Positions 1 through 13,039 of a DNA stretch of 64,000 bases are shown here, piece after piece. The position numbers and the translations under genes are program-made. The notes under the pieces were generated by a model. The model worked only from the letters and a program-made list of their open reading frames with translations. It was not told the DNA's origin and made no database searches. Position 1 is the first letter of the stretch. Each line of letters begins with the position of its first letter. Origin of the DNA: Kappaphycus alvarezii (taxonomy: Eukaryota > Rhodophyta > Florideophyceae > Gigartinales > Solieriaceae); NCBI GenBank assembly GCA_002205965.3, contig NADL03000018.1, forward strand, positions 372,001-436,000. The letters run 5' to 3'.

Positions 1-3000
1 ACGAAGATCCTAATATTGCACTGTCAGCCTCCTTTCAATCAGCAAGTGGATCTACTGTTCCCTCACAGCGCGTCATGCAGTTTCAAGGAACGCAGGAACT
101 CTTTGCTTCCAGTCCTGAAAACGGCTCCGTCGATTCTGTGAGTGTGGAAAGTACTGCCGACGTGCCGGGAGTGCTCGCGAATGGAGCGGATACGGAGAGT
201 GGAAATAGTACAAACGGGGCCAGAGCTAGAAATGAGGAAGAGTCGGTCGATGCGTCTCAACCCAGAGGTTCAGCAGATCCTAGTTATTCCTCGGACCTAG
301 TCAGTCGTTTTCTTTAGCAATGCCATCGAGTTCCGGGGATACACGACAAGTATTGCGACATCGCCCGATCTCATCGAGTTAGCTCCGGAACCGGTCTCTG
401 TGACGCCGATGGTATCCGGGGCTGAATCGGAGTCAGTACGCCGAAAGGAGAGCCCGCCCCGATTATCAATCCATCGAGCGAAGTTGTCAGCTTCCAGCCA
501 ACGGCAACTTCTAGCTTCTCAACGGTCGCCAGTCAGTCGCCGGTGGAGACCTGGTTCCCTGAAGGAAATGTTTTTCGGACCCTGACTCCGCAGCCATTAG
601 TTTCCCCGACACGTCCATCGATCAATGCCTCAAATTCTGCTGCCATAAGCGCACCAGCATTAATTGCGACTGCGGATCTAAGCCCATCAATGAGTTTGAC
701 GGTCACATTCAGTTCATCAACAGTGCCAGTCGTCTCTGAGAATGTGAGCGAGGGACTACTGCTTGCCTTTGCTGAAACAATGACGCCAAGGGAGAGCCAA
801 TTGGTGCAGACAAGCCAGATTGTATCGCCGTCAACACAAGTAACGCCGTCCACTAGTCAGCTCTTGCCTCCTCACAGTTTTCAACAAGGAAACTCTACCA
901 CGGACGACGTTGACTACTCGCCAGAGTTTTCCCTACTTGCAGCTGTTACTACATACCCAGAAGTGGTCCCTAATTCAAAAGGGCCGTCGTCCTCAGGGTT
1001 TGGAGCAGATGGATTTGCAGAGGGCATAAGCGTACTGTCACCGCAACCCTCCGTCTCTGTGATAACGTCATGAGCGCGACGCCGTCAGGTATAGAATCGG
1101 TGTCTGCTCTGCCTGCAGAGCCTGAAGACCTTCCGGAGGGAAGCTTAATTCCAACCCCTGAAATTCCGACACTCGCAATGATCCATAGCTCCTTCTGTTT
1201 CCCCATCATCCAGTGAGGGACGGCGATCTGTCCTAAGCGAGCAGGGGTTCCTTGAGGAGAGCTCCTCGCCGACAGTGTCAAGCTTTCTGCTTCCAATCAC
1301 ACCCTCAGCCCTTGTGCTCACGCCATCATCACCTGATCCAATGGCGACCATGATGATGTCAGGAGCAGAGCGGTGAGGTTAGCACAACCCCAGCCTTGAG
1401 AATCTCGCCATCCTTAGCCTTGCGGTCACCAGACGAGAGCTTGCAGATCTCTCTCGAGCCAACCTTCACAACGTCGATGGAGCAAGACGAGTTGGTAGTG
1501 CCCAGCTTGATTCCCACCCCGGAAGTTTCGGCCCCGATAATCTCCTCAACACGGGCCACACCTACTGGGAATCAATCTGTGTCACTCTTACCTACTGAGG
1601 TGATACCCGCTGAGGGAATGGGTAACGAAGAAGATGCAAACGTTGTCGTCCCAACAGTGTATCACCAGCGATTATGTTTTCGACGGGAGATGCTACGGCA
1701 GAGAGTGGGATAACGGGTTCTGCGCTTACCGAGCAAGATATCTTCGAGGAGTTCAGCATGGCACCAAAACCATCAAGCATGGTCAATGCAGCGCTTCCTT
1801 CTGAGATAGTTATCCCCGATAGCGGGGCAGCTTCGAGCCCTCTTTTCGGAAAGGACGACGCCAAGGATGAAGCAGTGTCGTCCGTACGCGCTTCTATTTC
1901 GGCCATTGAATTGCCATCAGCGATGACGAGTCCGGCGGAGATTGAACCAGCACTCAATTCGCCTGCCACGCAGGAGGAAGCTCCAGAGGAGATTGCGACA
2001 GTAGCGCTGGAGGCTTCGTCATCTCCGGTAATGTCGTCAGTGGCTGAAGTTTCGGTTCAGGACAGAGACCCGATATCAAGCAGTGCAATTGACCAAGATG
2101 AATCCATGGAAGTTATTGTCACTACAGCGCCAGACGTGCCGTTTTCGACGATATCACCATTCGTACAAAACCCTCCTTCGGAGAGTAGCCCGGAGACTTT
2201 CCCACCATCGGAGCAGCCGACCGACGGCGACGGCTTGCAGCCATCTAACGATGTTTCATCCCCAGCTGCAGAATCATCACCGCTGATTACTTTATCAACC
2301 AATGGTGAGGCAGAGCAAGCATTCCCATAGATCAGGTGCAAAACACTGACCAAAGCGAAGCTCCAGTGACAGTGGTGTCAGAGTCAGCGTTTCCGCCGCC
2401 ATCACCGAGAATCACGCCAACAAGTAACGATCCAATCGCATCGATTGCGATTGAACAAGAGGATATGGCATTGGGTGGAACTGAGCCAACTTTAGAGACC
2501 TCGCCGTCGTCTGTCGCTGGGTTTTTCCCTGGAGCATCGCTTCCAGTTGAAGAGCCAACCTTTGCAGCTGTATATGACCAAGGACAAACAGGCGAGAAGG
2601 ATGGCGCAAGAGCATTGGATGTTGGTATTACCTCTGCACAAGACGAGCTACTTGAAGAAAGTGAAACACCTTATCCGGAAACTTCCGCACCAGCAAGCAC
2701 AACATTCGCAGAAGAGATGGCCTGGCTAAGGGTGAACCGTCTTCACTACTGCCGGACTGGACACCGAGTCAACAGTAAGGCCCCAACGGACGGACTCGAT
2801 ATTGAATCTCCTGATCCATCGCCGATGGGAGGCGAGATTGCATCTCAACCTCCCTTCGTTCAAGAGTTTGTGGAGGATACCATGACATCACTTCCGGAAG
2901 CCTCAGCTACACCGGACAGTGTGTGACATCAGTTCTCCTCGCGGATGAGCAGTTGACACGCATGCCAATCCCAAGCGAGGACGAAGAGGAGGAAGTTTCA

Positions 3001-6000
3001 CCATCAGGATCTTCATCTCTGACTTTCCCGAGCATCTCGTCATTTGTGTCCCAAATTCCTTCTATTTCACCGAGGGACTCACCGGAAGCGAGTCAAACGT
3101 TAGCTGAGGAACCAGATGTATCGCCGACCTCACAGTCCGCTAAAGACTATGGCACTTCCTCTGTTGAGATCATGCAACCAACATCAGCGGCATCGCAGGT
3201 ACTTGCCACCAACGAGGACATACCCAGGGGAAGTCCTCATGTGACAACGGTATTGTTGGGTGAGGACATGTTCGAGCGAGTGACCCTTCACCTCTTGACT
3301 CGGAAACAGAGCCCCAACCTCCTCTCACCGAGGATGACGACGTGTTACCGTCCGCAGAGCAACTTTTTCTGTGTCGCCAGTAACCTCTCGCCCATTCTCA
3401 CTGGGGGAGACAGCGAACAGAGGCCCTTCTAGGACTCAGCACACCAACTGTTGATGCTAGTATGGAGGCAAGTCCACAACTTTATTTCTGCGCAACCGAT
3501 ACTCCACGAAAGCATCAGCGCGGCTTCGCCGGACTTGGCCTTATTGGCGTCTAATGGCGATGTATCAACCGGACGAGCCATCGGCAAGCTCGGCACCAGC
3601 TATTGAGACTACGCAATCACTTGTTGACGATTCATATCGATCGGATGGGGTGGCATCAAATATGTCCGCGCCTTCCCCTGACCTAATGCAGTCAATGATG
3701 CCCGACGAGTCGCTTATGTTTGGTGGAAGTCCAACGGCAAGTGAACTGCCATCACCTGTTGAGGAAAGTGGAACTTTCAGCGTTGCAGCTCCGTCTTCTG
3801 ACCATCTTGATGCGGAGGGAAGCTTGCAAACAAATTCAATCGTGTCACCGAGATTGACTTTGTCACCGGGCCTGGAGAGCCACACCTAGAAGATATTCTT
3901 TCATCACGACAGAGCCCATCTCCGGGGGAGGAAGCGCTCACCGATGAGGCTGAATTTGCTGCAACCCCTCTTTCGCAGATACAACCGCCGCCATTGGAAA
4001 CTCCTTTGTTACCTGTTCATCAAGCGGCACACAGAGGATAATGTTTCGTTTAGCAACGAAGGAGAACTGATAGACGAAGACCCGTCCGCCACCAGAATTC
4101 CAGTCCTTGAACGCCTTTTCCCCATTGGTGACAGAAACTGCCAGGAGCAGAGTCCCGTACCGAGTATACTTCCCACCCATGAAGTTTCGCCGTCGCAGGA
4201 GGATAGTCCCTACCGTTTGCAATCAGTTATCATCTCAAATTCAGCAGAGGTACAGCCGTTCTTCACGTTGGAAAATGGTATTCCTTCTGAAACTGCGCAA
4301 AACCTGGACCAAGACGGCGGTACAGATCAATCTGTCAACGATAATATTCTTTCGTCCCAAACACCTTCGTTCAGCGCAGGAGTGAATGAGTCTGAGCTAC
4401 CTCTGGATTCTCCGGGCATTGATCCACAAGACGGGCAGTTTTCTCAAACCTTGCTCTAGAAAATATGTCTGGGCAGGGATTGCCCGATGTAAGCTCCTCT
4501 TCTCGGCCAGGAAGCTTGTCAAGCGACCAGAGCTCTTTTCCAGCGTTTTCTGGCGAAATATCTGTGGATATCACTCCGTCAGAAGAGGCTGCACCTCCCG
4601 CTGCTGCATCAATGAACTCCTCTGACACGAGAGACAACTTTGCTGTGTCCGAGAGTGAGAGCATCCAACCAGAGCTCGTTGCATTTACAACTGACCCGGA
4701 AACACCCAGAGGAAAACGAAGCAGATGCCCCCATCGTACCATCAAATTCCGTAGAGGTGGGAGCATATCCTGAGACATCTTCAAGTTCATTGAGTAATGA
4801 TGAGCCCGTTGCTCCTCTTGGTGTCCCCCCAGGCTCGTTAGCCCACCTCTGAGCTACCACTTCCAAGTGACAGGCAAGAGGACGTGAACTTTTCGACGGA
4901 GGCGATACCGTCATCATCGTTCCAACAGTCAGATTTCGCATCAATGGAAGCAAGTCCAGCAACCATGGTGTCTCCAGAAACGTCACTGTCGGGCCCTGTC
5001 CCGTCCTTGGGTCCTAGTGGAAGTCCGGTGGTACCTCTGCCATCTTCTACAATTATTCCTGATAGGATCGGAGGTATAGGGATATTGCCCTCAATATCTG
5101 CCTCTGAACAGACAGAGATTTTGATTGTCGAGTCTATGCCGACCAACCTTGACGAAGGGACTATTGAGCCCTCACTGTTCCCCCGGAACCGTCTGAGGGA
5201 TGTCCTCTCCCACTCTCACTCTTGAGCCTGTTTCAAGTGAAGTAGGATCAGAATCAGAAGGAAATCCTGCACCTGAGGAAGTGAGTCGAATCCGAGTGTC
5301 AGACCAAGTAGAGAAGTTGCAACGACAGAGCCCTCTGGATTACCTTTAGCTTCAGTCTTGGAGTCACCGGGATCAGGGAGCGAGCTATCGCTTTCTCTTC
5401 TCCTCAGGGTGCGGGTCGGACACCAAATGTTACATCTGAAGCGTGGAACCATCTCTACCACCGGGACCGGGTGGGGACAGGATAGGAGAAAGCGGGGCGG
5501 ACACTCCTTTGGCAGATGGTAATTCGGTAACTACCGAAGATTTTACTAGACCGAGCTCTTCACCAGTGGATTTGACCCTACCCCAGGGCTCAGACCCAGT
5601 ACCAAGTGACCAAGCCGTTGATGACTCACTGTCGTCTCGGGAAGTTTTCCAGATATTAGCGCTGAAAAAGGGTTCCCTTCGCCGTTGTTTGAAAACTCTT
5701 CTAACCTCACACAGTTCCCGGTTCAATCTGTTTCTCTGTCTTCACCCGAGGAGTTCGAAGTTTCGGATCAACCGACAGAAGCTATGGATTCATCTTCACC
5801 ATTCGATGCGGCGCCTGAAGAACCAAGCGATGAAGATTTGACGACCTCCATCACAACCAGCACACCAGACTCAGCGATAGTGAAATCCCAAAGTCCCTCC
5901 TTCTCTGCAATACTGCCGTCTCTTCTCATGACCGTGAGTCCAAGCATCCCTGCAGCCCTTCCTGAGGAGAATAATATCTCCTCGTCATTTGGATTCAACT

Positions 6001-9000
6001 CTGACGAATCTGATGACGTCTTGCCCTCTACTGCAGTGGAGAGTGCGTCAGGTCTCCTTAACGAAAGTAATCTAGAGACAACTCCTCTTGGTGAAACTTC
6101 GCCCTCTATGGTTCCGTCTGAGAGGCCAGAAGCCTCCGCGAATATCCTAAATGAAGGATCAAGCACAGACATTCAAGCATCCGAAAGTCCAATCGAAGAA
6201 ATGATGATGCCTATTACGAGATCGCCTCTACAGGAGCATCTCCAAGTGATAGTGCCAATTCCTCGCCTTTCGAGAGTGAATTTTCCGGCTTTCCCTCCGC
6301 AACTCCCACACCGGATCTCTCATTGGATTAGAGGTACTTGAGAACTCTTCCCCTGAATTCTCTGGCGGAATGACAGGAACTGATGGAATTTCTCCTTTGG
6401 TCTCTCAGAGTCCAGAAATGTCTGAGCGCATGTTGGCATCAAGCAATCCTGTGGAGAGGAAGATTCGACGTCGCCGATACCGTCAATGCGCGCTGAAAAT
6501 TCAACGCGACCAACCAGCGGTGCGGGCTTATCACAGTCCCTTGACACTTCTCCCGAGGAGTCGCCAAGCAATGTAGTAGAAGATCTCCCAGGGGTATCTG
6601 TAATTACTGAATCACAGCCGCCGTCAGAACCAGTCGACGACGGATCAAATTCTTTTAATCCTTCGCAGTCGCCGATAATAATTGTCGATGGAAATGGTGG
6701 AAACACAGACGCATTTTCATCACCGGAGGAACTACCTGGAGAATCGCTTGTAGAACAAGTCACGCAGTCTCCTAGTGCAGAACCTATAGAACTGCCGAGT
6801 AATGAGGCATCGCGTTCGCCGGGAACTATTATTGACGACCCTGCATCCGGAGAAGTCGGGCATTCGCAAGATTTTTCGCCTGAGGAGTCTGATTTAGATG
6901 TCTCGGTTGCCAGATGGACCATTAGACGATTTCGAGGGCTCCGTCAGCATCTGAAGTCCCACCGCGTGGACTTGAGAAGTCGAGCCTGCCAGGACACCGG
7001 AGTTGTCAGAGGAATTTCCTGACGAAACGACGGAGTTTGGAGCATCGCAGTCTCTAGAGAATGGGCGTGAAGGAACTGAGGGTGCAGAAATGTCACCCTT
7101 GGTGACTCCTGAGGGTTGGCACTGAAGGATCCGAACTTTACGATCCTGAGGAATCAAGCATCGTAGAAGCAACCCAACTGCCAGGTCTTGGACCTGAGGA
7201 CGGAATGACATTCCAGCCAGAGGACGTAGAGGAGTCCAGTGCAGCAGAGCAGTCACTGGCCCCGGAAGCCAGCTTCGGACTCTCCGAAGCCTCAGTGGCG
7301 CCGTCGCCACCACAGAATTTCCTGGAATTCCCTGTCGTTAACGCATCTCCTGACCTTGAAATGAAACCCATGGAAACAGATAACAGCACGCTACCAGATG
7401 AAGCATCACAAGAACCGGAATTGATGCCGGAAGTTTCCGAAGAAATCGGTGACTCAATATCCGTTAGTGAGGAGCCAGAGGCATCTGAGAATGACATAGC
7501 TTCGCCTACTCCAGAGCAAGGATCGGCAGATCAAAGCGGAGTGCCATCTGTTGAAGCAGAGCCAGAAAATTCTACAGACGGAGAGCTCACAACATCGTTT
7601 GAAGCAGAACCCCAAGAATCTGGTCACATTTTAACGTCGCCATCGTATTCAGTAATATTGGAGAATGCCTTCTCTCCATCGCTGGAGGAAATCCCGGAGG
7701 AGTCCGTTGAAAAAGATCCCGGGCAATCGCTAGGTGCATCCCCTGGAAGATTTGATGACGACCCGTTGCAGTCGTCAGAGGTAATGCCAGAAATCTCCAA
7801 TACCGAAGATGACCGGATATCATCGGAGATGACGGCGGAGGAATCATTAAGTGAGGAAGCTGACGAATCGCCGAGAGCGGAGCCATTACCATCTGAATCG
7901 ATTGATGCGGAAGTGACATCTCCTGTTCCTTCTGCTACGCTGACGGCTCCAGATTTCAGCATCGGTAGCAACCCAGATTCTGTTATCCCCTCACAAGCCT
8001 CCACTGCGGAAATCGAAGAGGGAGCTCCAGATGAGTCAATAGAAGCGTCTACTTCACAGACTCCTTTGCTTCCGATAGTATTGGAGCAATTCCGACTGTC
8101 TCGTTTTCTGGTGACAATTCGGAAATCCCCAATGCGGAGGACACCACTCCAGAACCATCTGCTTCCCCATCGTTCCCGCCCGAAGTGAGTGGTGTTCCTT
8201 CCCACTCACCATCGCCCGATGACCTAGATATTGCCGATGCATCAATGATGCCCATAGCAACCGAAGTTTCGGGGCCTCGTCGAAGAAGCGTATCTCCTAC
8301 TCCCACTCTGATATTGTCCCATTCATCAACCCGGTGGGGTGTTATCTACTTCCCCATCCCCCTCCCAAGTTCGAGTAAGACCCCTACCGCTGCGCGAGAA
8401 TCTGAACAAGGCCTTGAGGGGGGCCCTGCAGAAGGTGTAGAGTCTCTTGCAAACCCAGACTTACCTCCACGGCCTCAAAATGATCCTAGCGTATCCGAAT
8501 CAAGCAATCTGCCAGGAGGTGTTGGCGGCGTTAGCGGAATCGCAATTGGAGCGTTCTTTGTTGTTGCCATAGTGGGTTCTGTTGTGTACAAGTCTTGTGC
8601 AGTCCTTCCGGCAGGAGCAGGTTTTGGAATTAGTTCGATTTTTGGAAGTTCCGATGATGGAGATGGTGGACACGGTTCCAGCATGTATGATGGGCTTGGG
8701 GATGATTCTCCCTGGGATCAAGTTTGGAGAAGTGCGTCGGAACTACCGGAGCGTGTTGTTGCAGCTGGTGAGGCCGCCGCTGCATTGGTTGGCGGAGAAT
8801 TTGCAGGTCTGCTTAAGCCAGGTGCGGCCAGGGTTCGCCCGCCACAGGTGATTACTCGACTTGCAGTCCCAGGAATGTGCATGGCCTTAAGCCAATTATC
8901 GCCAGGGTCTGGTGGATCTGGAGTTTTCTCAACTGTGTCTGGTCATTCGTCAGAGTCAAAATCGTTTCATTCGTCTAGATTTCCTACTTCTCAAGGGAAC

Positions 9001-10067
9001 TTCGAAGCCTCCGGAAGTGCCGATGCTGGGGACACAGATAAGAGGAGAGTCGCCGGTGCATCATCTTTTCCAAAAGTTGACTTGTTGTTTGTCTTTGATG
9101 CGTCAGGGTCTCTGTCATGGCGTGATTATCGAGCATGAAGGAAATTATGACGAAACCTGGTGGTCTAATTGACATTGTCATGAAGAAAGCTGACAGTGGA
9201 TCACGAATTGGATTTATCGAGTACGCGTACGATTCTGTGGTCGTCTCAGAGTTGGATAGGGACGAAGAGTCCGTAAGGCGTCGAATATTGAGCTCTTTCC
9301 AGGGAGACGCTAATAACTGGGATAGGGATGGAATGTACATCTACGAGGTAGGGGAAGATGTAGGAGGGAACGCACTTAGGAAGGTAGACAGCCTTGTGCA
9401 GCGCGACAAAGACGACGGAGCGCAACAAGAGTTTGTAGATGAAGGTGCAGGGGATATTGAGGAACCGCCAACCGTGCAAGCGAAAGAGGTTCCGCCGGCC
9501 ATGAATGGATTGTCGCGGGAGGCGCATTTAGCGTTGAAATGGTGCCGATTCGAGATGCTGCCGCCTGTGGCGAACCGGCGTATTCAAGAACAGCTTCAGA
9601 ACTCCTTGCGACTCAGGCGTGTAGTTGTTGTCAACGCTGGGGAATTGACAAAGGGCGGGCAAGCAGATATTGGACTGGAAGCTGCTCTTGTCGAGAAGAG
9701 GGAAATGGAGAAGCTTGGCATTCGAATTTTGACCGTTGGAATTGGCGCGGAGCAGGAAAGGAATTTAGCGAAGCTCGCCACAGGCAAATCGCACATGTCC
9801 GCTGTATCGGTAGAAGGAGCCGAGCAACTGGTGAAAAAGCTAGGTGATATGATTTTGAGGATGAACGCAAAGTATGACGGGAAGATTTCTAGAAACCCGC
9901 CAGCCATTGTGAAGAGGAAATGGAAAAAACGGGAGCGTTCTGCGAAAGAGAAGCGACAGCAAGCAGTGTACCGGGCGGTGCAAGCTGGTGCCATTGACCC
10001 AGCGAAGAGTATTTCAAAAGGACTCCCGCGAAGAGCGAGCGAGTTGCCGCCATGGTTCACCCAATGA
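1..10067 (+). CDS. Giant Ser/Thr/Pro/Glu-rich membrane protein with C-terminal VWA domain (5' partial, many frame changes)
   Basis: The strand is open from base 3 to the stop at 10065-10067, but the frame moves by one base roughly every 200-900 bp. Main open blocks are 3-317, about 340-440, 441-1073, about 1180-1370, 1396-1700, 1674-2330, 2336-2926, 2923-3432, 3554-3880, about 3860-4040, 4040-4459, 4465-4773, 4884-5225, 5443-5660, 5660-6341, 6486-7022, 7205-8070, 8075-9130 and 9135-10067. At many junctions the same composition resumes at once in the next frame (near 4459 and 8075, for example), with no room for an intron. About 8.4 kb encodes acidic Ser/Pro/Glu/Thr-rich sequence with degenerate repeats (SLIPTPE near 1143 and 1507; SPEES/SPSP-like units). 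A membrane helix, a Gly/Ser linker, a VWA domain and a Lys/Arg-rich tail follow. It could be a cell-surface or wall-anchoring protein; that role is inferred from composition. The N-terminus and any signal peptide lie outside the window. Confidence 0.75.
8533..8592 (+). other. Single transmembrane helix of the giant VWA protein
   Basis: In the frame starting at 8521 there is a run of about 20 hydrophobic residues (core GAFFVVAIVGSVV) followed by YKSC. It is the only strong membrane segment I see in the gene. It separates the long Ser/Pro/Glu-rich part from the C-terminal VWA part. If the Ser/Pro-rich side faces outward, the VWA domain would be cytoplasmic. Orientation cannot be settled because the N-terminus is missing. 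Confidence 0.7.
9072..9870 (+). other. von Willebrand factor A domain in the giant protein
   Basis: The domain opens with a hydrophobic strand (VDLLFVFD) running into the metal-site motif DASGS (9096-9110), which fits DxSxS. A one-base frame change at about 9133 (RDYRA to MKEIM) interrupts it. It continues with IGFIEYAYDS, an acidic insert of about 90 residues, the strand VVVVNAGE, and the closing strand IRILTVGIG before a final helix ending near 9870. This order is typical of VWA folds. The position normally occupied by Asp (TDG) reads NAG here, so metal binding may be altered. VWA domains usually mediate protein-protein contacts through a bound divalent cation. Confidence 0.82.
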
Positions 10068-10457
10068 TTGCGCTTCTGTGCGTGTTGTTGGGTTGTACAT
10101 GTGATGTAGATTGTTAGATAGGTGACAGATGTAACTCGAAGCCATTGAAAAACTAATTACGTTGAGACGTTAAAGCAGTCCGACAGGATGTGCGTTACTA
10201 ATGTTTGATGCTACAGGCGACCTTTGTCATCACCTGAAGCCCGAGGGACAGATTGTGTTCAGTTTTGGTCGCATTTGTTTCGGGAGGGAACGATAACTGG
10301 TAAATGTGACCTCTGGGAAATGCGGCATGGCGGGAGGTGCGGAAAATGGTTTGCACAATTACAGAACAGTTGAGGGGCAGCTGATACGGTGATTATGATT
10401 TTGTATTTGTTTTCATCACTGTAACATGTATGTGCAACATTGCGAGTCGCTACAAAA
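10068..10457. other. Gene-free spacer downstream of the giant gene
   Basis: No coding pattern, repeat or RNA gene is recognisable in this stretch. It would contain the 3' untranslated region of the giant gene. Confidence 0.5.
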
Positions 10458-11215
10458 TTAATTTTGAGTAGGGTGACCAACTTCTGCGTGTTGCGGGGCA
10501 CGACATATTACTGACGCCGCGCTTGTGGACCAAATAGCGTAGCTTAGTTTCTGGTACAAGCGGGTCTTCATCCCCCCCGTAGAAGATCCGCAGCGCGATG
10601 CGACAGCTGCCGCGTATTTCTCTATGACCTTTGATGATGTCTCAGAAGGTGATCCTAACGAGTCAAAAGCCAGCGGCACAAATTCCCATCCTAATCTTGA
10701 TCTTCCAGGCAGGACGTCGCCAGAAATGGCAGCCACTTTCGTGGCTAGGTCCCTCCTCTTTCGCTTGTCTGCTGCGTTGGCAACGGCTCGCGCTTTTCGT
10801 GCTCCCATTGACATATAGCACTCCTGGAATGCCGAGGATGCGGTGATGTCGTAGGCCACTGGAAGAGGGGGCGGGGTGTTCAATGCGTCGGATCGCGGCT
10901 GCACCAGAATATCTGCGGGTCGCGCATTCAATCCGGGGAGTAGGTATTTGACCTCATATTGGACGCCAACTCCTGCTGCTTTAAACAGCTCTCTCCCAAG
11001 TACTCTCACAGCTGCTGTGTGCAGTTGTTCCACCCGAGACCTTTGTTACAAAGGTCTGCTGCATGTTCCCCGAAGAGATTCCATGGGCCTATGGCTCTCA
11101 GCGCACTGCAGCGGTGCGGTGTCGTCAAACACGCGAACTCCTAGGTGACGGCGTAGCATCACTGTCCACATCTCGTTGGACGTTCGGTTGACTACAGCGG
11201 GGTGTTGTTGCGATA
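10458..11215 (-). pseudogene. LINE-like non-LTR retrotransposon ORF2, C-terminal relic (copy 1)
   Basis: On the minus strand, from about 11215 downward, the reading contains LRRHLGVRVFDD, then by frame change GEHAADLC, then ILVQPRSD, AYDIT and VPLAFDSLGSPS, ending LSYAIWSTSAASVICRAP and a stop at 10458. The order 'RLG-V, C--C, GDHA--C, RHD, PG--RPADI, DIT, FDSLG, AIW--A--I--R' recurs in several other copies in this window. It resembles the region downstream of reverse transcriptase in LINE ORF2 proteins. The longest uninterrupted part is 191 codons (11033-10458). The reverse transcriptase itself is absent, so this is a 5'-truncated copy. Confidence 0.7.
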
Positions 11216-11429
11216 TCGCGACTGGTAGTTCTGTTTTTTCCGTGCCCGCAATCGAGGCAGGGGCACAACATTGACTTTACTTAAGTAGACTACCGGCCGA
11301 CGGCGTACCGTCAAAATGACTAACACTGTAAGCCATCATTTAAATTCGCCACACACAAAATGTGAGCGAATACATCGAAGCGACACTCCATCTCTTTCAT
11401 TTCGCGAATGTTGTGGAATATGGCTTCAG

Positions 11430-12300
11430 TTTGAAAGGGGTATTGGTTTGCTATCTCGTTCAATCCAGGCGTTCGGTTTCAACTTGATGGAATTGTTCCC
11501 CAGAAGATTTTGCAACGCGTTACATGCGTTGGATTTTGTGAAGGCGTCCGCTGGGTTCTGGTATGTCGGGATCCGTAATAATTCTGTGATTTCACGACGT
11601 ACGTGGCTTTGTCGTAGAATTAAAATTTGTTTCTCCGTCGTTTAGTTGATATTCGTGAGACAGTCAAAAAGGCTGTGCGAGTCAGTATAAAACTTCATTG
11701 GCACCGTTTCTCCAAAAATGTCGTTCACAGCAAGACGTATTGTTGATGCCACATCAAAGCCACTAGTCATTGCAAATAATTCGGCTGCAAGAACACTTCT
11801 TGTCACGCTTCGAGACTTAATGCTTCTGTAGTGCACTATGTTGGAACTTACGTCACCATCCATGAATATGATGACATATCCGCGCTGAGAAGTGAGGTCT
11901 TTGTTCGCTGCGAAGCCTGCATCAATGAAAACGGCCAACTCGATGGTAAGTACATCCAGGGGTAAATATTGAAGTCCTGGTTGGGTGTCTTCCTTACATG
12001 CCTTTATCGCTTTGCTCAATTCCTTGGCTTCTTTCTCGTCGGGTTCAGTCGCCTGAGACAGTTTGGAGAAAGCTTAAGTGCAATCAGGCCGACAGGCTAC
12101 AGCAATGTATGGTCCTCGTGCACACCCGGTCACGAGTTGTTCCTTGGTAAAGGCCGATGTGTCCAAATAGTTCAGCTTGTCAAAATGACGTTGTTTGGAG
12201 ATGGCAATATCGTTTCCGTCATAACAAACAGTTGATCCGTTGAAATTGATGTCATTCTGTGGTGAGAGAAATTCCATGTCCTTGCGGGTGTAAGATTTCT
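11430..12300 (-). pseudogene. Ty1/copia Pol fragment: end of reverse transcriptase plus RNase H
   Basis: Minus-strand reading from 12277 gives the RT/connection end (ISKQRHFDKLNYLDTSAF, then GPYIAVACRPD). From 12019 down to about 11430 it gives RNase H with the acidic residues in context: FIDAGFAANKDLTSQRGY, RSVLAAELFAM and FYTDSHSLFDCL. The C-terminal part RREITELLRIP and NPADAFTK follows after an in-frame stop near 11643. The arrangement is that of copia polyproteins. Integrase, gag and LTRs were not found nearby, so this is a truncated remnant, different in sequence from the two larger copia elements in the window. Confidence 0.82.
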
Positions 12301-12309
12301 TTTACCCTA

Positions 12310-13035
12310 ATCCTTCGGAATAACGCCCAGTGCCGAAAAACAAGACTTTCAGGGACCAACCCTCGCGTATTAACTCCAGTCAACGACGTCATCTGCCGGT
12401 AAATAACTGGGTGGCCAGAGTTTGTGCGGCATCTACAGGAACGGAGTGCCGTATCCCGAGAAGGTCATATCCGCAAGTGCCTCGGCTCGAACATCAAGCA
12501 TCGCAGAGAGGATCGTAGGTGGAGGGGAGGACAATTAAAGCAGCAGCGCCAAAGGGCCCTCGGATTGAAGGGTAGTAGCCCGAGAAGCTCCTTCGTGAAT
12601 ACTCCCACCATGACCCCCGAGGCCCAAGCTTACTAGGCCGGTCAGAAGGAAGACGACAAAGTGAAGTTTAGAGACAGAGCATAGAAAAAGAGAATTGGAA
12701 TCGAGTGGCTGCGTCCGCACTCAATTACCTGAGTCATAACAACAGTAAGGCTAGTTAATCTCTGTGATAAACGTTTTATTTATCAAGAAAAGTCCTCGCA
12801 TTGAAACAATCAAAGTTTCACAAAAAAAAGTGACCCCTTCCGAGTCTATCAGTTTACCAGACTCCACAGTATTCAAGAAAAAAACGCAGAAACGTCTGTA
12901 TCAAGCATCTCCTTCCGGCATTAGTATGAAAGGTGTCCGCTACAGAATCAAACGATACTGCTGGCTGGGATCTGTTAGCTCGCTAACAGGGTGGTTAATG
13001 TTTGCCAAGTTCAGCGAGATGCGCGGCAAAATTAA
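12310..13035. other. Stretch without recognisable gene
   Basis: A possible reading frame of about 155 codons (12764-13231, +) overlaps LINE relic 2 on the other strand. Its Lys/Ser-rich translation resembles nothing I recognise. I regard the stretch as decayed or non-coding. Confidence 0.4.
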
Positions 13036-13039
13036 TTGC

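Noticed and set aside
533..8205. Long open frames on the minus strand opposite the giant gene
   Set aside because: They mirror Ser/Pro/Glu codon bias of the plus strand, have no domain of their own and break at the same indels.
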